Counted from the first letter of the stretch, positions 39,089 to 49,698 are shown. The stretch is 64,000 bases of DNA from Gallionellales bacterium GWA2_54_124 (GCA_001801025.1 MGWO01000007.1:620001-684000), one strand, 5' to 3'. Translations and numbers: made by a program. The notes: a model not told the origin generated them from the sequence alone.

Positions 39089-40429
39089 GTGGGACGACTG
39101 TTCTGGAAGTTTTTTATTTTCTTCTGGTTGGCGCAGGTCACTAGCGTCATCGGCGTGGGCGGCGCGATGTGGTTGCGATCTCCCGGGATGGAACGGTTTC
39201 GCGCGCCGCAGTCGTCGGCTGTTGCTGCCGCAGCTTCAACATTGCGATACGGCGGACCCGAGGCGTTGCGGGGGCTCTTGCGGGAGCAAAGCCGCCAACC
39301 GGCTCCCCCTGTCTTTGCTGTGGACGAATACAATCGGGATGTTTTGGGGCGCATGGTTTCGGAGACGATGCTTGTGCAGGCCAATCAGATTACAGGTTCG
39401 CAAGACAATTTCGGCAGCGCGGAGAAAGTTGCCGCAGCTGACGGGCATACCTATCTGTTGTTCGCGCAGCCCCCAAGTTACCCGCGTTTAGATGGGCGGA
39501 TGGAGCCGCCGCATGATAGAGGAGTGTTGCCTCCTGTCATGCCCTTGCTGGCTGGTGGCGTGGTGAGTCTGTTTTTCGCGGCATTGCTGGCCTGGTATTT
39601 CTCCAAACCGATACGCACACTCCGTGCGGCTTTTGCGGCGGTTTCAAATGGACTTCTGGATGTGCGGCTTGCGCCGGTCATGGGGCATCGACGTGACGAG
39701 CTGTCCGACCTTGGCCGGGATTTCGATAGTATGGTGCTGCGGCTACAGCAATTGATGGATGGGCAGCGGAGAGTGTTGCACGATGTTTCGCACGAACTGC
39801 GTTCGCCGCTGGCGCGGCTTCAGGCGGCAATCGGTCTGGCGCGACAGCAGCCCGAACGGATCGAGGATTCCATGATGCGCATTGAACGGGAAGCCGTGCG
39901 CATGGATATGCTGGTCAGTGAGTTGCTGACGCTTTCCCGGCTTGAAGCCGGCATGATGGGCAAACTGAACGAACAGGTCGATCTTAACGAGCTTGTCTCC
40001 GACGTGGCGGAGGATGCGCGCTTTGAGGCCGCAGCCAGCGGCTGCCGTGTAGAGATCGAAGCGCTCAGCCGGGCTATTGTTCGGGGTAATGCAGAACTGC
40101 TACACCGTGCGGTGGAGAATGTCGTGCGCAACGCCGTGAAGCACTCTCCGTCCGGCGGTTTAGTCGCCATCAAGATGCAAAAAAACGACAATCAAACGAT
40201 ATGCATCACTGTTTCAGATCAAGGAGGCGGTGTTCCTGAAGCGGATAGCTACGCTATATTCGAGCCCTTCTTCCGCAGCGCGCAAACGAAAGCCTCAGAT
40301 GGCCATGGCTTGGGTCTGGCCATTGCGCAGCGGGTAGTTATCGCCCATCAGGGGGAAATTTACGCCCGCAATCATCCCGGTGGCGGGCTGTGCATCACGA
40401 TCAACTTGCCTGTCGGGCTAGCTGCGTGA
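39089..40429 (+). CDS. cpxA: CpxA-like sensor histidine kinase
   Basis: 446 residues with a GTG start and GGGAG 6 bases upstream. Membrane helices near 5-28 and 150-173 enclose a periplasmic sensor domain of about 120 residues. A HAMP linker (YFSKPIRTLRAAFAAVSNG) leads to the H-box VSHELRSPLARLQAA near residue 235, N-box VVRNAVKHSP near 350, and G boxes DQGGGVP and GHGLGLAIAQ near 378 and 410. It is the partner of the regulator just upstream. In the Cpx pathway it senses misfolded envelope proteins, metals and surface stress through CpxP. Confidence 0.9.
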   Translation: MGRLFWKFFIFFWLAQVTSVIGVGGAMWLRSPGMERFRAPQSSAVAAAASTLRYGGPEALRGLLREQSRQPAPPVFAVDEYNRDVLGRMVSETMLVQANQITGSQDNFGSAEKVAAADGHTYLLFAQPPSYPRLDGRMEPPHDRGVLPPVMPLLAGGVVSLFFAALLAWYFSKPIRTLRAAFAAVSNGLLDVRLAPVMGHRRDELSDLGRDFDSMVLRLQQLMDGQRRVLHDVSHELRSPLARLQAAIGLARQQPERIEDSMMRIEREAVRMDMLVSELLTLSRLEAGMMGKLNEQVDLNELVSDVAEDARFEAAASGCRVEIEALSRAIVRGNAELLHRAVENVVRNAVKHSPSGGLVAIKMQKNDNQTICITVSDQGGGVPEADSYAIFEPFFRSAQTKASDGHGLGLAIAQRVVIAHQGEIYARNHPGGGLCITINLPVGLAA

Positions 40430-40507
40430 GTCTGCAATTACGGCTGATTTATCTCTATTTCGAAAGAGGTAGTCCACAAATGAGGCCGTCGACAGGTGGG
40501 CTATCCA

Positions 40508-43500
40508 TTACCCGCATGCACCGATTGCGCCGCAGCTGGTGCAGAATTCGCAGCCGTCTTTTTTGATCAGTGTCGCGTTGCCGCATTCGCGGCACAGTTT
40601 GCCGGTCAGGGGTTTGATGCCGGTTGGTTTGATCTGACCTTCGGGTATTTCCAGCACGCCCATCTGCTGCACCGGATAGCCGTGTTCATCGAGCACGCCC
40701 AGCATGGCATAGCGGTGAATGATCAGCGTGGCGACATAGGAGACAGTCGAAGGATAGCTTTGCATCTTGGCGCCACCTGGCACGCGTGCCATGAAATCGC
40801 CCAAGGGTTCTCCGAAGTTGAGCAGTTTGCGCAGCTTCATGCCTATCCATGCCGGGTCGATCACGCGCATATCCAGACTTAGCAGTTTGCACAGCCCGTC
40901 GAGTGCACGCGGATAGACACCCGACAGCCACATCGAATAGGGACGGCGCTGCCCGTCCGGCAGCACCAGTTCCTTGAGCCCCAGCACGAAGTCATCCCCT
41001 GAACCTGCATTAGCAATATCCACAGTCCAGCTCATCGTGCCGTCGGTGCCGGTCTTAGGTTCTTTTTTGGCGAACAGCGCATCCATCATCGGCGTGGTCA
41101 TACCATCGCACACTTCCAGTGCACCCAGTGCTTCGATGCGGTATTTGAGCAAATAGGCGAAGGCGGCCACCAGACTCGGCATGCGTTTTATTTCACCCTC
41201 GGGCGGCATCGGCATGTCGAACGCATCGTCGCCCGCCGTCTTCATCAGCATTTCAAGTTTCATGCGCACCCAGACCGGGTCGCGGGTACGCATATCCATC
41301 GACAGCGATTTTGCCAGTGCGCCCAATCCCCGGGGCTGTTCGGAGCCGTTGACCCAGACTTCGAAAGGGTGGTTGCAACCGTCGTTGGCGGTATGCGAGA
41401 CGAATGCGACAAAACTGCCCAGCGGATGTTTGACGACCTGGGATACCCAGCCTTCGCTGCCGGCGGTCAGGGCAGGGCGGCCCGGCCAGCGCAGGGAGGC
41501 GAGCGCAGGTTTGGGTGCGGCTTCCAATTCAATGCGTCTGTCCTGATCGAAAACGAAGTCCTGAGGTGTCTCGCCTTTTTTGGGTTCCGGCGTGATCGAC
41601 AGCACCGAGCCTAATACGCTGTTAGGCCGGTAGGTCGCCAGTCCCTTAAGCCCCGCGCGCCAGGCTTCGGTATAGAGATTTTTAAAGTCTTCAAAGGGAT
41701 AGTCTGCCGGCACATTGACGGTTTTGCTGATCGAGGTGTCGATGTAGGGGGCGACGGCAGCGCACATTTTCATGTGATCGAGTGCGGAAATTTCCAGCGC
41801 GGAGACGAACGCTGCAGGCAGATGATTGATATCGCCGCCCTGTTTTTTAAATACACGCCAGGCGTGATCTTCGACCGAATAATCCTTGCTGGTACCATCC
41901 ATCATGCGTTTTTTGCGCGTGTAGAACCAGGAAAAGGCGGGTTCGATGCCGTTGGATGCGTTGTCGGCGAAGGCCAGCGAAATCGTGCCGGTGGGCGCGA
42001 TGGACAGCAGATGACTGTTGCGGATGCCGTATTCGCGGATATGATTTTTCATCTCGTCCGGCAGGCGCGAGGCGAAGCGGGGTGCGGCCAGATAGTGCTC
42101 AGCATCGAGCAGCGGGAAGGCACCACGCTCCTTGGCCAGTTCAATCGAGGCCGCATAGGCTTCATCGCGCATGATGCGTGTGATGTCGGCGGCAAAGGCG
42201 CGCGCCTGCTCCGTGTCATAGCGCAGTCCCAGCATCACCAGCGCATCGCCAAGGCCCGTGTAGCCTAAGCCGATGCGGCGTTTGTTCTGCGCTTCCAGTT
42301 GCTGCTCGGGCAGCGGCCATGCGGTCACATCCAGCACGTTGTCCAGCATGCGCACCGCGACTTTAATCAATTGCTTGAACGGTTCGTAGTCGAACCCCGC
42401 GTGCGTCGAGAACGGATTTTTGACCATGCGGGTCAGATTGATCGAGCCCAGACAGCAGCAGCCGTAAGGGGGGAGGGGTTGCTCTGCACAGTTGTGAACA
42501 TATAAGCCATTGGCATCGAAGGCATGAACGTCGGCGACTGTGACGTCATATACGTCCGCCACGCCATCGGCTTCTAATGACAGTACCGTTGCGACGAAAC
42601 GTTCTGCATTCGGTTTGCGCTGATAATTTGCCAGCAAACCATTCAATTTGGCCATCTTGTCGCTGTCGGCAAAGCCGATCAGTTCGGCGAAACGTCCGAT
42701 GTTATCATTGCTGATAATGAGTTCATGCAGTGTCTGGCAGTCATACTCTTTGACTCCGCCTTTTCCGTCCGGCAACAGCTTCATGCCAGCCGGTCGGCGA
42801 TTCGGGTAAATGACGGAGATGATACCCAGACGTTGCAGCATGCGCTGTACCGATTGCAGATTGCCAAGTTCGATCTGTGTCAGTCGAACGCTGATCCCTT
42901 TTGTCTGCGATCCTTGCACTGAACCGTCGGCGTCGAACATGCCGCGCAACACGCCGCGATAAAAATTGGACGAACTGGTTTCCATCAAGGGAGTGAAGCG
43001 CTTGTTGCCCGGCGTGAGGCCAAGTTTCAGCGCCAGTGAGCGCAATGCGCCTGTTGTCAGTCGATATTCGCCGCGGCCCGCGACGGGTTTTTGCCAGCCT
43101 TTAAAATCAATACGGTGCGGCAATGTACGCGCGGCGTGTTCCGCGGCTAACATGACGCTGGCAATGCCAGAGGAGGGCGATATTTCGCCGCCATTGGCGA
43201 CTTTTAATGCCGCCGTATCCCAAACGCTTAACACGGCTTTGTCGTTCTTGAGTGTGCCGTCGCCAATCAGTAATCCGATTAGATACCCTTCCGCCTCTGT
43301 GTGTGTGCCACGCCACGCCTGAGCGGCACGATGATCGTGCAAAACGATTTTGTCGTCGGCGCACAATTCACCCGCTTTGACCCATTCCGTATTACGTGTG
43401 TCGCGCGTCATGTGTGAGACACGCAGCACCTGATGGTCGGCGGTCAGGCGCAACACATGCCCTTCGACCGTTTTCAGCTGTAGTACCGGTTTGCTGCCGG

Positions 43501-44476
43501 TGAAGAAAAAACCTTGTGATTCGGTCGGGTAGGACTTGCCGTCAATCATCGCATTGAAGGGTTTGCCGATCAGTTCGCGAACCTGCTGTGTGCCGTTTTC
43601 TGTCATCACCCAGGTGTCAGCCGTGACACACGGGTTGGTCGCCTCGATCACTTCGCAGTAGGACAGGTTGTTGTCACGGTTCATCAGGTCGATGAACAAA
43701 ACGCCGGGTTCCGCATGATCGTAAGTGCTCTCGATGATCTGACGCCAAAGATCGGCGGCACGCACGCGCCGGTATATCCACCGGCCATCTGCACGTTGAG
43801 TCGCACCGGCGTCCTTGAGCGCGGCTGCGGGCTCTGCCGTGTGTACCAGTTCGAAATCGCTATCGGCTTCGACCGCCTGCATCAGCTCATCGGTGACGCC
43901 CACCGAAATGTTGAAGTTGCGCAGGTCGCCCTTGTCTTTGGCGCGGATAAATTTCTCAATGTCGGGGTGGTCGCAACGTAACACGCCCATCTGAGCGCCG
44001 CGCCGCGCACCTGCTGATTCGACGGTCTCGCAGGAACGGTCGAATACGCGCATATAGGAGATGGGGCCGCTGGCGCGCGAATTAGTGCCTTTGACCAGCG
44101 CGCCTTCAGGGCGGATCGTCGAAAAATCGTAGCCGACGCCGCCGCCGCGTCGCATGGTTTCGGCAGCTTGCTGCAGCGCATCGTAGATGCCGGGTTTGCC
44201 ATCCGTGATGCCGGAAATCGCGTCGCCCACCGGTTGCACGAAGCAGTTGATCAGTGTCGCCTGTATGGCGAGTCCCGCCGCCGAGTTGATCCGTCCGGCA
44301 GGCACGAAGCCGTTTTCCTGCGCCAGATAAAAAGCCTCCTCCCAGTGCGCACGCTGATCGGGCTGTTCGGCCAGCGCAAGTCCCCTTGCCACGCGGCGCC
44401 TGACATCGTTCACCGAGAGTTCACCGGGTTCTGCGTATTTTTCCAGTAACACCTCGATGCTGATCTCTTGAGTCAT
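40508..44476 (-). CDS. nrdJ: Class II (adenosylcobalamin-dependent) ribonucleotide reductase with intein
   Basis: 1322 residues as translated, 942 after predicted splicing. It makes deoxyribonucleotides independently of oxygen. INCFVQPV near residue 77 holds the first redox cysteine; [24 protein letters not shown] and [18 protein letters not shown] are NrdJ marks. The conserved [21 protein letters not shown] is split after NP by a 380-residue intein (283-662), so the radical cysteine becomes the +1 residue. After the barrel come two TSCPD-like modules (about 965-1125 and 1135-1270) and a zinc-ribbon tail (CRECGNA ... CEFCTSCG). AAAGGAA precedes ATG 44476. A 206-residue protein gene lies 2 bp upstream. 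Confidence 0.96.
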   Translation of the reverse strand: MTQEISIEVLLEKYAEPGELSVNDVRRRVARGLALAEQPDQRAHWEEAFYLAQENGFVPAGRINSAAGLAIQATLINCFVQPVGDAISGITDGKPGIYDALQQAAETMRRGGGVGYDFSTIRPEGALVKGTNSRASGPISYMRVFDRSCETVESAGARRGAQMGVLRCDHPDIEKFIRAKDKGDLRNFNISVGVTDELMQAVEADSDFELVHTAEPAAALKDAGATQRADGRWIYRRVRAADLWRQIIESTYDHAEPGVLFIDLMNRDNNLSYCEVIEATNPCVTADTWVMTENGTQQVRELIGKPFNAMIDGKSYPTESQGFFFTGSKPVLQLKTVEGHVLRLTADHQVLRVSHMTRDTRNTEWVKAGELCADDKIVLHDHRAAQAWRGTHTEAEGYLIGLLIGDGTLKNDKAVLSVWDTAALKVANGGEISPSSGIASVMLAAEHAARTLPHRIDFKGWQKPVAGRGEYRLTTGALRSLALKLGLTPGNKRFTPLMETSSSNFYRGVLRGMFDADGSVQGSQTKGISVRLTQIELGNLQSVQRMLQRLGIISVIYPNRRPAGMKLLPDGKGGVKEYDCQTLHELIISNDNIGRFAELIGFADSDKMAKLNGLLANYQRKPNAERFVATVLSLEADGVADVYDVTVADVHAFDANGLYVHNCAEQPLPPYGCCCLGSINLTRMVKNPFSTHAGFDYEPFKQLIKVAVRMLDNVLDVTAWPLPEQQLEAQNKRRIGLGYTGLGDALVMLGLRYDTEQARAFAADITRIMRDEAYAASIELAKERGAFPLLDAEHYLAAPRFASRLPDEMKNHIREYGIRNSHLLSIAPTGTISLAFADNASNGIEPAFSWFYTRKKRMMDGTSKDYSVEDHAWRVFKKQGGDINHLPAAFVSALEISALDHMKMCAAVAPYIDTSISKTVNVPADYPFEDFKNLYTEAWRAGLKGLATYRPNSVLGSVLSITPEPKKGETPQDFVFDQDRRIELEAAPKPALASLRWPGRPALTAGSEGWVSQVVKHPLGSFVAFVSHTANDGCNHPFEVWVNGSEQPRGLGALAKSLSMDMRTRDPVWVRMKLEMLMKTAGDDAFDMPMPPEGEIKRMPSLVAAFAYLLKYRIEALGALEVCDGMTTPMMDALFAKKEPKTGTDGTMSWTVDIANAGSGDDFVLGLKELVLPDGQRRPYSMWLSGVYPRALDGLCKLLSLDMRVIDPAWIGMKLRKLLNFGEPLGDFMARVPGGAKMQSYPSTVSYVATLIIHRYAMLGVLDEHGYPVQQMGVLEIPEGQIKPTGIKPLTGKLCRECGNATLIKKDGCEFCTSCGAIGACG
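42491..43630 (-). mobile_element. Intein with LAGLIDADG homing endonuclease in nrdJ
   Basis: In-frame insertion of 1140 bp (380 codons). Splice block A begins [13 protein letters not shown] (Cys1); block B is [10 protein letters not shown] with the TxxH pair; block F is [17 protein letters not shown]; block G ends LYVHN, followed by Cys+1 of the host protein. Two LAGLIDADG-type motifs, [14 protein letters not shown] and [15 protein letters not shown], lie between and mark a probably active or recently active homing endonuclease. All splicing residues are present, so it should excise itself. The site lies just before the catalytic thiyl-radical cysteine, a position where an unspliced enzyme would be dead. 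Confidence 0.95.
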
Positions 44477-44478
44477 GG

Positions 44479-45099
44479 TTATTCCTTTTCAGAATGAATT
44501 GAGGGCTGGCCGTCGACTTCACGAGCGAGTGCGCTGCGGTACGCTTCCAGTTTGACGTGGAAATTTTCCGCGTCGCCGTAATTGAGAAACTGTGCGTAGC
44601 GACCGTGGGCTGCGGCGACTTTGCGGGCGTGTTTGATCGGGCAGAAATACTGTTCGGTTCGCGCGATGATTTCCTGGGCATAGGCCAGCATACCGACGCC
44701 GTAGGAACAGTACAGGCAATGGGCTTTTTCGATCACGTTCAGATAGGCTAAGTGCTGGTGGTCATATACGATATAGTCGGCGCGCTTGACCCGTTTGATG
44801 CGGTAGACGGGAAAACATAGCAGCTGATACAGGCTGATGGACACATCGAACAGCAGCAGCGGGATGGCGGCGCCGTAGATGACGGGCATGGTGAGATAGT
44901 TTTGCGGACGCACCGTGAGAAACCAGCGGAAGAGGCTCTGCTTAACGCGCTGGTGTGCCTCATGAATCGCCTGCTCGAACACCACGCGGCGACCTGCAAT
45001 CTGGTAAAGCAAGCGATTTTCCTGCGTTTGAGCGAGCGTTTGTAACTCATCTTCGAGGGCTGCAATCTGTTCGATGATCTGGCTGATCCGGTTGTTCAT
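44479..45099 (-). CDS. Conserved membrane-associated protein of unknown function upstream of nrdJ
   Basis: 206 residues. A coiled coil (about 1-30, [20 protein letters not shown]) is followed by amphipathic sequence, a hydrophobic region near 68-97 ([26 protein letters not shown]) that could form one or two membrane helices, and a soluble part with [20 protein letters not shown] (CxxC) and CPIKHARKV. The three cysteines of CLYC...C could bind metal or be redox active. GAGGGG precedes the ATG. It ends 2 bp before nrdJ, so co-expression is expected. I do not recognise a named family. Confidence 0.75.
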   Translation of the reverse strand: MNNRISQIIEQIAALEDELQTLAQTQENRLLYQIAGRRVVFEQAIHEAHQRVKQSLFRWFLTVRPQNYLTMPVIYGAAIPLLLFDVSISLYQLLCFPVYRIKRVKRADYIVYDHQHLAYLNVIEKAHCLYCSYGVGMLAYAQEIIARTEQYFCPIKHARKVAAAHGRYAQFLNYGDAENFHVKLEAYRSALAREVDGQPSIHSEKE

Positions 45100-45136
45100 G
45101 CGTGCCCCTCTGTTGTGTTACGCTTAAACGGTGCGG

Positions 45137-45976
45137 CTAACTGTGATTGAGCAGCTTTGCGAGTCCGTCCAGTCCGACGAAATTAAAAGCATAGCTCGCT
45201 TGTTGGCGAACCACGGGCTTGGCGTGATAGGCGATACTTACGCCCGCCTGAGCCATCATTTTCAGATCGTTGGCGCCATCGCCCATCGCGATCACCTGTT
45301 CGGGCTTTAACCCTAAACTGTCGCGCAGCTTGACCAGCCAGTCCGCCTTGCCCTGCGCATCGAGTATCTCGCCCAGTACGCGGCCGGTGAGCTTGCCGTC
45401 GATTATTTCCAGCGTATTGGCGTGGGTGCAATCCAGGCCTAAGCGCGGTTTTAAGCGCTCGGTAAAGAACAGAAAACCGCCCGATACCAGAAGCGTTTTG
45501 ATATTGTTTTCCTTCAATGCGGCCATCATCATTTCGGCACCCGGATTCAATTTCAGTCGCTCATCATACACGCGTTGCAACGCGATTTCGTCGAGCCCTT
45601 CGAGCAGTGCCACGCGCCGGCGCAGGCTTTCTGAAAAATCGATTTCGCCGCGCATTGCCTCTTCTGTGATCGCGGCAACTTGCGGTTTTAACCCCTGCAT
45701 ATCGGCGATCTCATCGATGCATTCGATGGAAATCAGCGTCGAATCCATGTCCATCACCACCAGACCGAAATCGGCAAGGGATCTGTCTTTTTCGACGAAT
45801 CCATAGTCTATATGGTGTTCATAACAGTAGGCCGCAATGTCTTCGTGTTGCTGTGCCGAACTTAAACGCCAGGTTTGTGCGTCACATTTTTCAATGTGGA
45901 CGGCGGCGCTAAGCCGGGCGAGATGCTCAATGTGTTCGGCCGGAATATCGTGTGTAGCTAGCAGAATCAGGTTCAT
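45137..45976 (-). CDS. serB: Phosphoserine phosphatase
   Basis: Dephosphorylates phosphoserine, the last step of serine synthesis. The ATG at 45976 (MNLILLATHDI) gives 279 residues; an earlier TTG is unnecessary. An ACT-like N-terminal region of about 75 residues is followed by the HAD core: VVMDMDSTLISIECIDEIAD (nucleophile and acid/base aspartates), LLVSGGFLFF near 168 (motif II), KADWL lysine near 218 and AMGDGANDLKMM near 237-248 (motif IV). ISI/FTERLK between matches SerB. Gap of 37 bp to the downstream unknown gene. Confidence 0.94.
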   Translation of the reverse strand: MNLILLATHDIPAEHIEHLARLSAAVHIEKCDAQTWRLSSAQQHEDIAAYCYEHHIDYGFVEKDRSLADFGLVVMDMDSTLISIECIDEIADMQGLKPQVAAITEEAMRGEIDFSESLRRRVALLEGLDEIALQRVYDERLKLNPGAEMMMAALKENNIKTLLVSGGFLFFTERLKPRLGLDCTHANTLEIIDGKLTGRVLGEILDAQGKADWLVKLRDSLGLKPEQVIAMGDGANDLKMMAQAGVSIAYHAKPVVRQQASYAFNFVGLDGLAKLLNHS

Positions 45977-46090
45977 AGTTTTCAGTATTCGCCCGCGCGG
46001 TATGCAGCGGTGGTAGTGATTTGCAATCAAGTGCGCTATTTTAATTCATAAGGCGGGTATGCGATGCAGGGAAAATCAGTATGGTCTGTT

Positions 46091-47404
46091 TTATATGCCC
46101 AGCTTTTTCATTTTTTCCCACAGATTTTTCCGGCTGATGCCTAAGGATGCGGCTGTTTCCGCAATATGCCCGTCGTTGATGCGCAGGCAATTGTTGATGT
46201 ACTTTGTTTCGCAGGCCTGTATATATTCGCTCAAGGATTCTTGCGTCGTAAAGGTCTCTTCAGGTGGTGCCGGTGCATCGTCGAACAACAGTTCGGCGCT
46301 CAGTTCAGTTTGTTGCGACAGAATACAGGCGCGTTCTAGGCAATGTTTGAGTTCGCGAATGTTGCCGGGCCAGGGGTAATTGAGCAGGGACTGTTCAGCC
46401 GGTTTGCTCAGCGTGCGCAGGTCGGCATTCTGCGTATTCCAGTCTTCCAGTAAATTGCCGGTAAGCCATAAAATGTCTTCCTTGCGTTCTCTGAGTGGCG
46501 GAATGTGCAGATGAATGACATGAATTCGATAGTACAGGTCTTCGCGAAATTTTCCGGCTTCGACCATTTGTTTCAGATCCTGATGGGTGGCGCAAATCAG
46601 CCGGATATCGACGTGAAGCGGTGTTTCTGCGCCCACCCGGACGATTTGTCGCTCCTGAATGGCGCGTAGCAGTTTGACCTGCATCGCTGGAGACATTTCG
46701 CCGATCTCGTCGAGAAATAACGTGCCGCCGTTGGCCAGCTCAAACAGGCCGCGTTTTTCGCGCAACGCGCCGGTAAACGCGCCTTTGGCGTAGCCGAATA
46801 ATTCAGCTTCGAGCAAGCTTTCGGTGAGTGCACCGCAGTTGACGGTGACGAAGGGCATTTTGTGTTCGGGATCGTATTGACTGCGCAGTGCGCGGGCTAA
46901 ACGCTCCTTGCCGACACCGGATTCGCCGGTGATCAGTACCGAGGTCGGGTTTTTGGCGATCCGGGGTAGTAAGGCTTCAACATGCCTCATCGCTGCCGAG
47001 ATACCCAGCATGGTGTCTCGCGTGACGCTGCACACACTGCGCGAACACAAGGACTGAACTGTATTGAGTAGCGCGTGTATGTCCAGCGGCTTTGTCAGGT
47101 AATCTTGTGCGCCGAGTTTAAGGAGTCGCACCGCACGGTCTATGGTGCCGTATCCTGTGGTGAAAATAAAATGAGGCAGGCAGGCTTCGCTGGCCTTAAG
47201 TTGTTTGAACAAGTCCTCTCCGTTAATGTCGGGGAGCTGAATGTCGCAGATCGCTATGTCGTATTTGGTATGCCCCAAAGCCAGTATTGCCGCGCCGCCC
47301 GTTTTGAACCAGTCGCAGTGATAATCTTCCAGTTCGAAGCGGTCGGAGAGTGCCTCGCCCATGATAGGGTCATCTTCTATCAGGCAGATACGGTAAGTGC
47401 TCAA
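46091..47404 (-). CDS. Sigma54-dependent NtrC-family response regulator
   Basis: 437 residues. Receiver domain: IEDDP acidic pair near residue 9, phospho-acceptor aspartate in [13 protein letters not shown] near 54, TTGYG and YLTKPLD lysine near 104. AAA+ domain: Walker A GESGVGKE near 162, sigma54-contact loop GAFTGA near 206, Walker [10 protein letters not shown] near 227, and arginine fingers in RFRED-like [11 protein letters not shown]-terminal Fis-type helix-turn-helix [23 protein letters not shown]. It overlaps the kinase gene by 4 bp. The likely targets are the palindromes and sigma54 promoters at 49.7-50.2 kb. Confidence 0.93.
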   Translation of the reverse strand: MSTYRICLIEDDPIMGEALSDRFELEDYHCDWFKTGGAAILALGHTKYDIAICDIQLPDINGEDLFKQLKASEACLPHFIFTTGYGTIDRAVRLLKLGAQDYLTKPLDIHALLNTVQSLCSRSVCSVTRDTMLGISAAMRHVEALLPRIAKNPTSVLITGESGVGKERLARALRSQYDPEHKMPFVTVNCGALTESLLEAELFGYAKGAFTGALREKRGLFELANGGTLFLDEIGEMSPAMQVKLLRAIQERQIVRVGAETPLHVDIRLICATHQDLKQMVEAGKFREDLYYRIHVIHLHIPPLRERKEDILWLTGNLLEDWNTQNADLRTLSKPAEQSLLNYPWPGNIRELKHCLERACILSQQTELSAELLFDDAPAPPEETFTTQESLSEYIQACETKYINNCLRINDGHIAETAASLGISRKNLWEKMKKLGI

Positions 47405-48852
47405 GGGTGCTCTCCCAGTGGGATTTTTACAGTGAAATTCATGTGATTATTGTTCTCTTTTTTGACCGAGATGTTGCCGCTCAGCTGGTTTACGATCTGG
47501 TAAGTCACCCATAGACCCAATCCGTGCCCGCCTTCGCTGAAGGAGGCGAAGGGTTCGAACAAATGTGAGATCTGTTCGGCGCTGAGTGTTTTTCCGTCAT
47601 TGATAACCGAAATTTGTAATTTGCTGTCAATCACGCTGATGTCGCAGGAAATTTCGCCTTGCTGAGCGGCCGCCTTAATGGCATTCATGAGTAAATTGAT
47701 CATGATTTGCCGGATGAAGGTGGCAGGTAACGCGATTTCATCAGTCAGGCTATTGTGCCAGGCAATGTGCAGTGCTTTTTTTCCGCTCATCGGCGAGATG
47801 AGTGTCAGCACATCTTCAATGTCCTGCGGGAGCAGATTGCGGCTTTTCATTTTAGCTTCTACCAGCAGTGCTGCGACCGTGTCCTTAATTTGTGTCAGCC
47901 CGCGTTCAATCAGTGCAATGGTTTTTTGGGTTAGCGGGCTGGTCTCGCTATGGCATTTAAGGGTGTCGATCGCCATCAGCATTCCGCTTAGCGGATTATT
48001 GATTTCGTGTGCAATACCCGCCGCCAGTTGGCCTAATGCCGCCAGTCGTTCTGATTGCAGGATCTGCATTTCCAGTACTTCTTTGCTTTTCAGATCATCG
48101 AGCAGCTGATTGTAAGCCTCGAACAACAGGCCCAGTTCATCGTGATATTCATATAAGTCAGGATCGAGGTCTTCGGGCCATTTTTTTCCGAGTTGTGCCA
48201 TGCGTGCGGCCAGTTGCACCAGCGGTACGGCCATGCGTTGTCCCCAGTACCAATTGAAGGGGAGCAATATCGCGAGGATGAGTGTGCCTACCAGCAGGCC
48301 GTTACGCGCATTTTTGGCGAACAGAGGGAAAAATACATCTTTTGAATGAACGATGATCAGCGTACCCAAACTGGCATTTTCCCGGGAAATGGGGGTTAGA
48401 GAATAATAATGTTTCGATTTAGGAAGGTAGATAGTCCTGGATTTATCTCCGCTCATTTGATTGATATGGCGAGATATTTCAGAAAATTCCGAGCCGAGAT
48501 CGTACATGTTAGTGTGTATCGGCGTCTCTTTCGGGTGGGTCGACACCAGCACACGTTGCGCGTTGTCGAGCACCAGAATATTTTCGACCTGCACCATGCT
48601 GGAACTTTCCCGCTGACTGGCCTCAGTGATGATTTCAAACGCGCGCCAGATGTCGTCCTGTAATATGGCCGTAAACAGGTTTGATCTTAAAGAGTAACCC
48701 AGTTTTTCGGAATCGATGGAGAGATCCTTTTCCACATGCGTGTAGGCATTGCCGATAAAAGAGGCGGAGACAGCGATCACGGAAATAATGATCAGAAAAC
48801 AGCCCCACAGCGGGATTTTGTGGCGATAACTGAGATTCAGGAAAAATTTCAT
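47401..48852 (-). CDS. Membrane sensor histidine kinase of a three-component system
   Basis: 483 residues. Helix 1 near 12-32, a periplasmic sensor domain of about 155 residues (Cache-like, with LVLDNAQRVLVSTHP), helix 2 near 188-208, then a HAMP-like linker. The kinase core has H-box AALGQLAAGIAHEINNPLSG near 270-288, N-box INLLMNAIKAAA near 390 and G box GGHGLGLWVTYQIV near 450, the NtrB-like HPK4 type that usually pairs with NtrC-family regulators. It overlaps its neighbours by 4 bp on both sides. The binding protein encoded just upstream probably modulates its periplasmic domain. Confidence 0.92.
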   Translation of the reverse strand: MKFFLNLSYRHKIPLWGCFLIIISVIAVSASFIGNAYTHVEKDLSIDSEKLGYSLRSNLFTAILQDDIWRAFEIITEASQRESSSMVQVENILVLDNAQRVLVSTHPKETPIHTNMYDLGSEFSEISRHINQMSGDKSRTIYLPKSKHYYSLTPISRENASLGTLIIVHSKDVFFPLFAKNARNGLLVGTLILAILLPFNWYWGQRMAVPLVQLAARMAQLGKKWPEDLDPDLYEYHDELGLLFEAYNQLLDDLKSKEVLEMQILQSERLAALGQLAAGIAHEINNPLSGMLMAIDTLKCHSETSPLTQKTIALIERGLTQIKDTVAALLVEAKMKSRNLLPQDIEDVLTLISPMSGKKALHIAWHNSLTDEIALPATFIRQIMINLLMNAIKAAAQQGEISCDISVIDSKLQISVINDGKTLSAEQISHLFEPFASFSEGGHGLGLWVTYQIVNQLSGNISVKKENNNHMNFTVKIPLGEHP

Positions 48853-49688
48853 AAGTCGCCTATTCTGCGCATCATCTTATACACGCCTTGATACAGTTTG
48901 CTATCTGCAACGATAAATCCGTCCAGATTGAGGCGTTGTAGCAGTTTGATTCCATCGGGATCTTGATTCATTTCAATCAGCACGCGTTGCATGTCGTTGA
49001 AATCGCGTTTGCTGAGTGAATTGCGCGCGATCAATGGCGGGAATCCGTACGGTGCGGAGCGCGTCACAATGCGTGTCTGGTTTGTGATGTCGGGGCGTGA
49101 ACGTGCCAGACTGTCCCACGCGAAACCTGACATAGCCCCCGCATCGGCCATCCCAATGGCGACTGCTGCGACAATTTTCTGATGGTCGCGGGTGAAGAAG
49201 GTTTTTTTAAAGAAGCGTTCGGCATTCTGATGCTGCTGCAGCAACTGGTAGCGGGGTTGCAGATAGCCTGTGGAGGAGTCGGGATCAACATAGGCGAAAA
49301 CCTTGTTTTTAAGGTCGAGTAAGGACTGGCTGACGTGGTCCGATGACGGGACGATCAAATAGCTGTGATCAAAAGGCTGTCCTTTATATAAGGGGGTTAC
49401 GAGCAGGTTCATTTGACGACTGTTTTCAAAATAGGCGGGTGACGAGACCCAGGCAAAATCGAGTTCGTTTTGCTTTAACAGATCCAGACTTTCCAGATAA
49501 CTTTCCCGAAAAATGAATTCGACGGGTTTGTCGAGTTTGCGCTGCAAGTAGTCGCGCCATTCTTCCAGCAGCGCATATTGGCCGCGTGCTGTTGCCGAGG
49601 TGATGCCGAGTCTGAGCGGGGTAGCTAGTAATGCGCTGGACATGAGTAGCAACCAGCATGTCAAAATCAGTCTAAAAATAATATTCAC
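48849..49688 (-). CDS. PhnD-like periplasmic substrate-binding protein (sensor component)
   Basis: 279 residues with a GTG start and GAGG 5 bases upstream. The signal peptide is about 22 residues (CWLLLMSSALLA). The rest is a PhnD/phosphonate-type type II binding protein: LRLGITSATARGQYALLEEWRDYLQ, FAWVSSPAYFEN near 80 and DPDSSTGYLQPRYQL near 135, with GMADAGAMSGFAWD near 180. No ABC permease or ATPase accompanies it; it overlaps a histidine kinase gene by 4 bp instead, so it should act as a ligand sensor. The ligand could be an oxyanion such as phosphate, phosphite or arsenate, but sequence alone cannot say. Confidence 0.88.
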   Translation of the reverse strand: MNIIFRLILTCWLLLMSSALLATPLRLGITSATARGQYALLEEWRDYLQRKLDKPVEFIFRESYLESLDLLKQNELDFAWVSSPAYFENSRQMNLLVTPLYKGQPFDHSYLIVPSSDHVSQSLLDLKNKVFAYVDPDSSTGYLQPRYQLLQQHQNAERFFKKTFFTRDHQKIVAAVAIGMADAGAMSGFAWDSLARSRPDITNQTRIVTRSAPYGFPPLIARNSLSKRDFNDMQRVLIEMNQDPDGIKLLQRLNLDGFIVADSKLYQGVYKMMRRIGDL

Positions 49689-49698
49689 GATAACCTCT

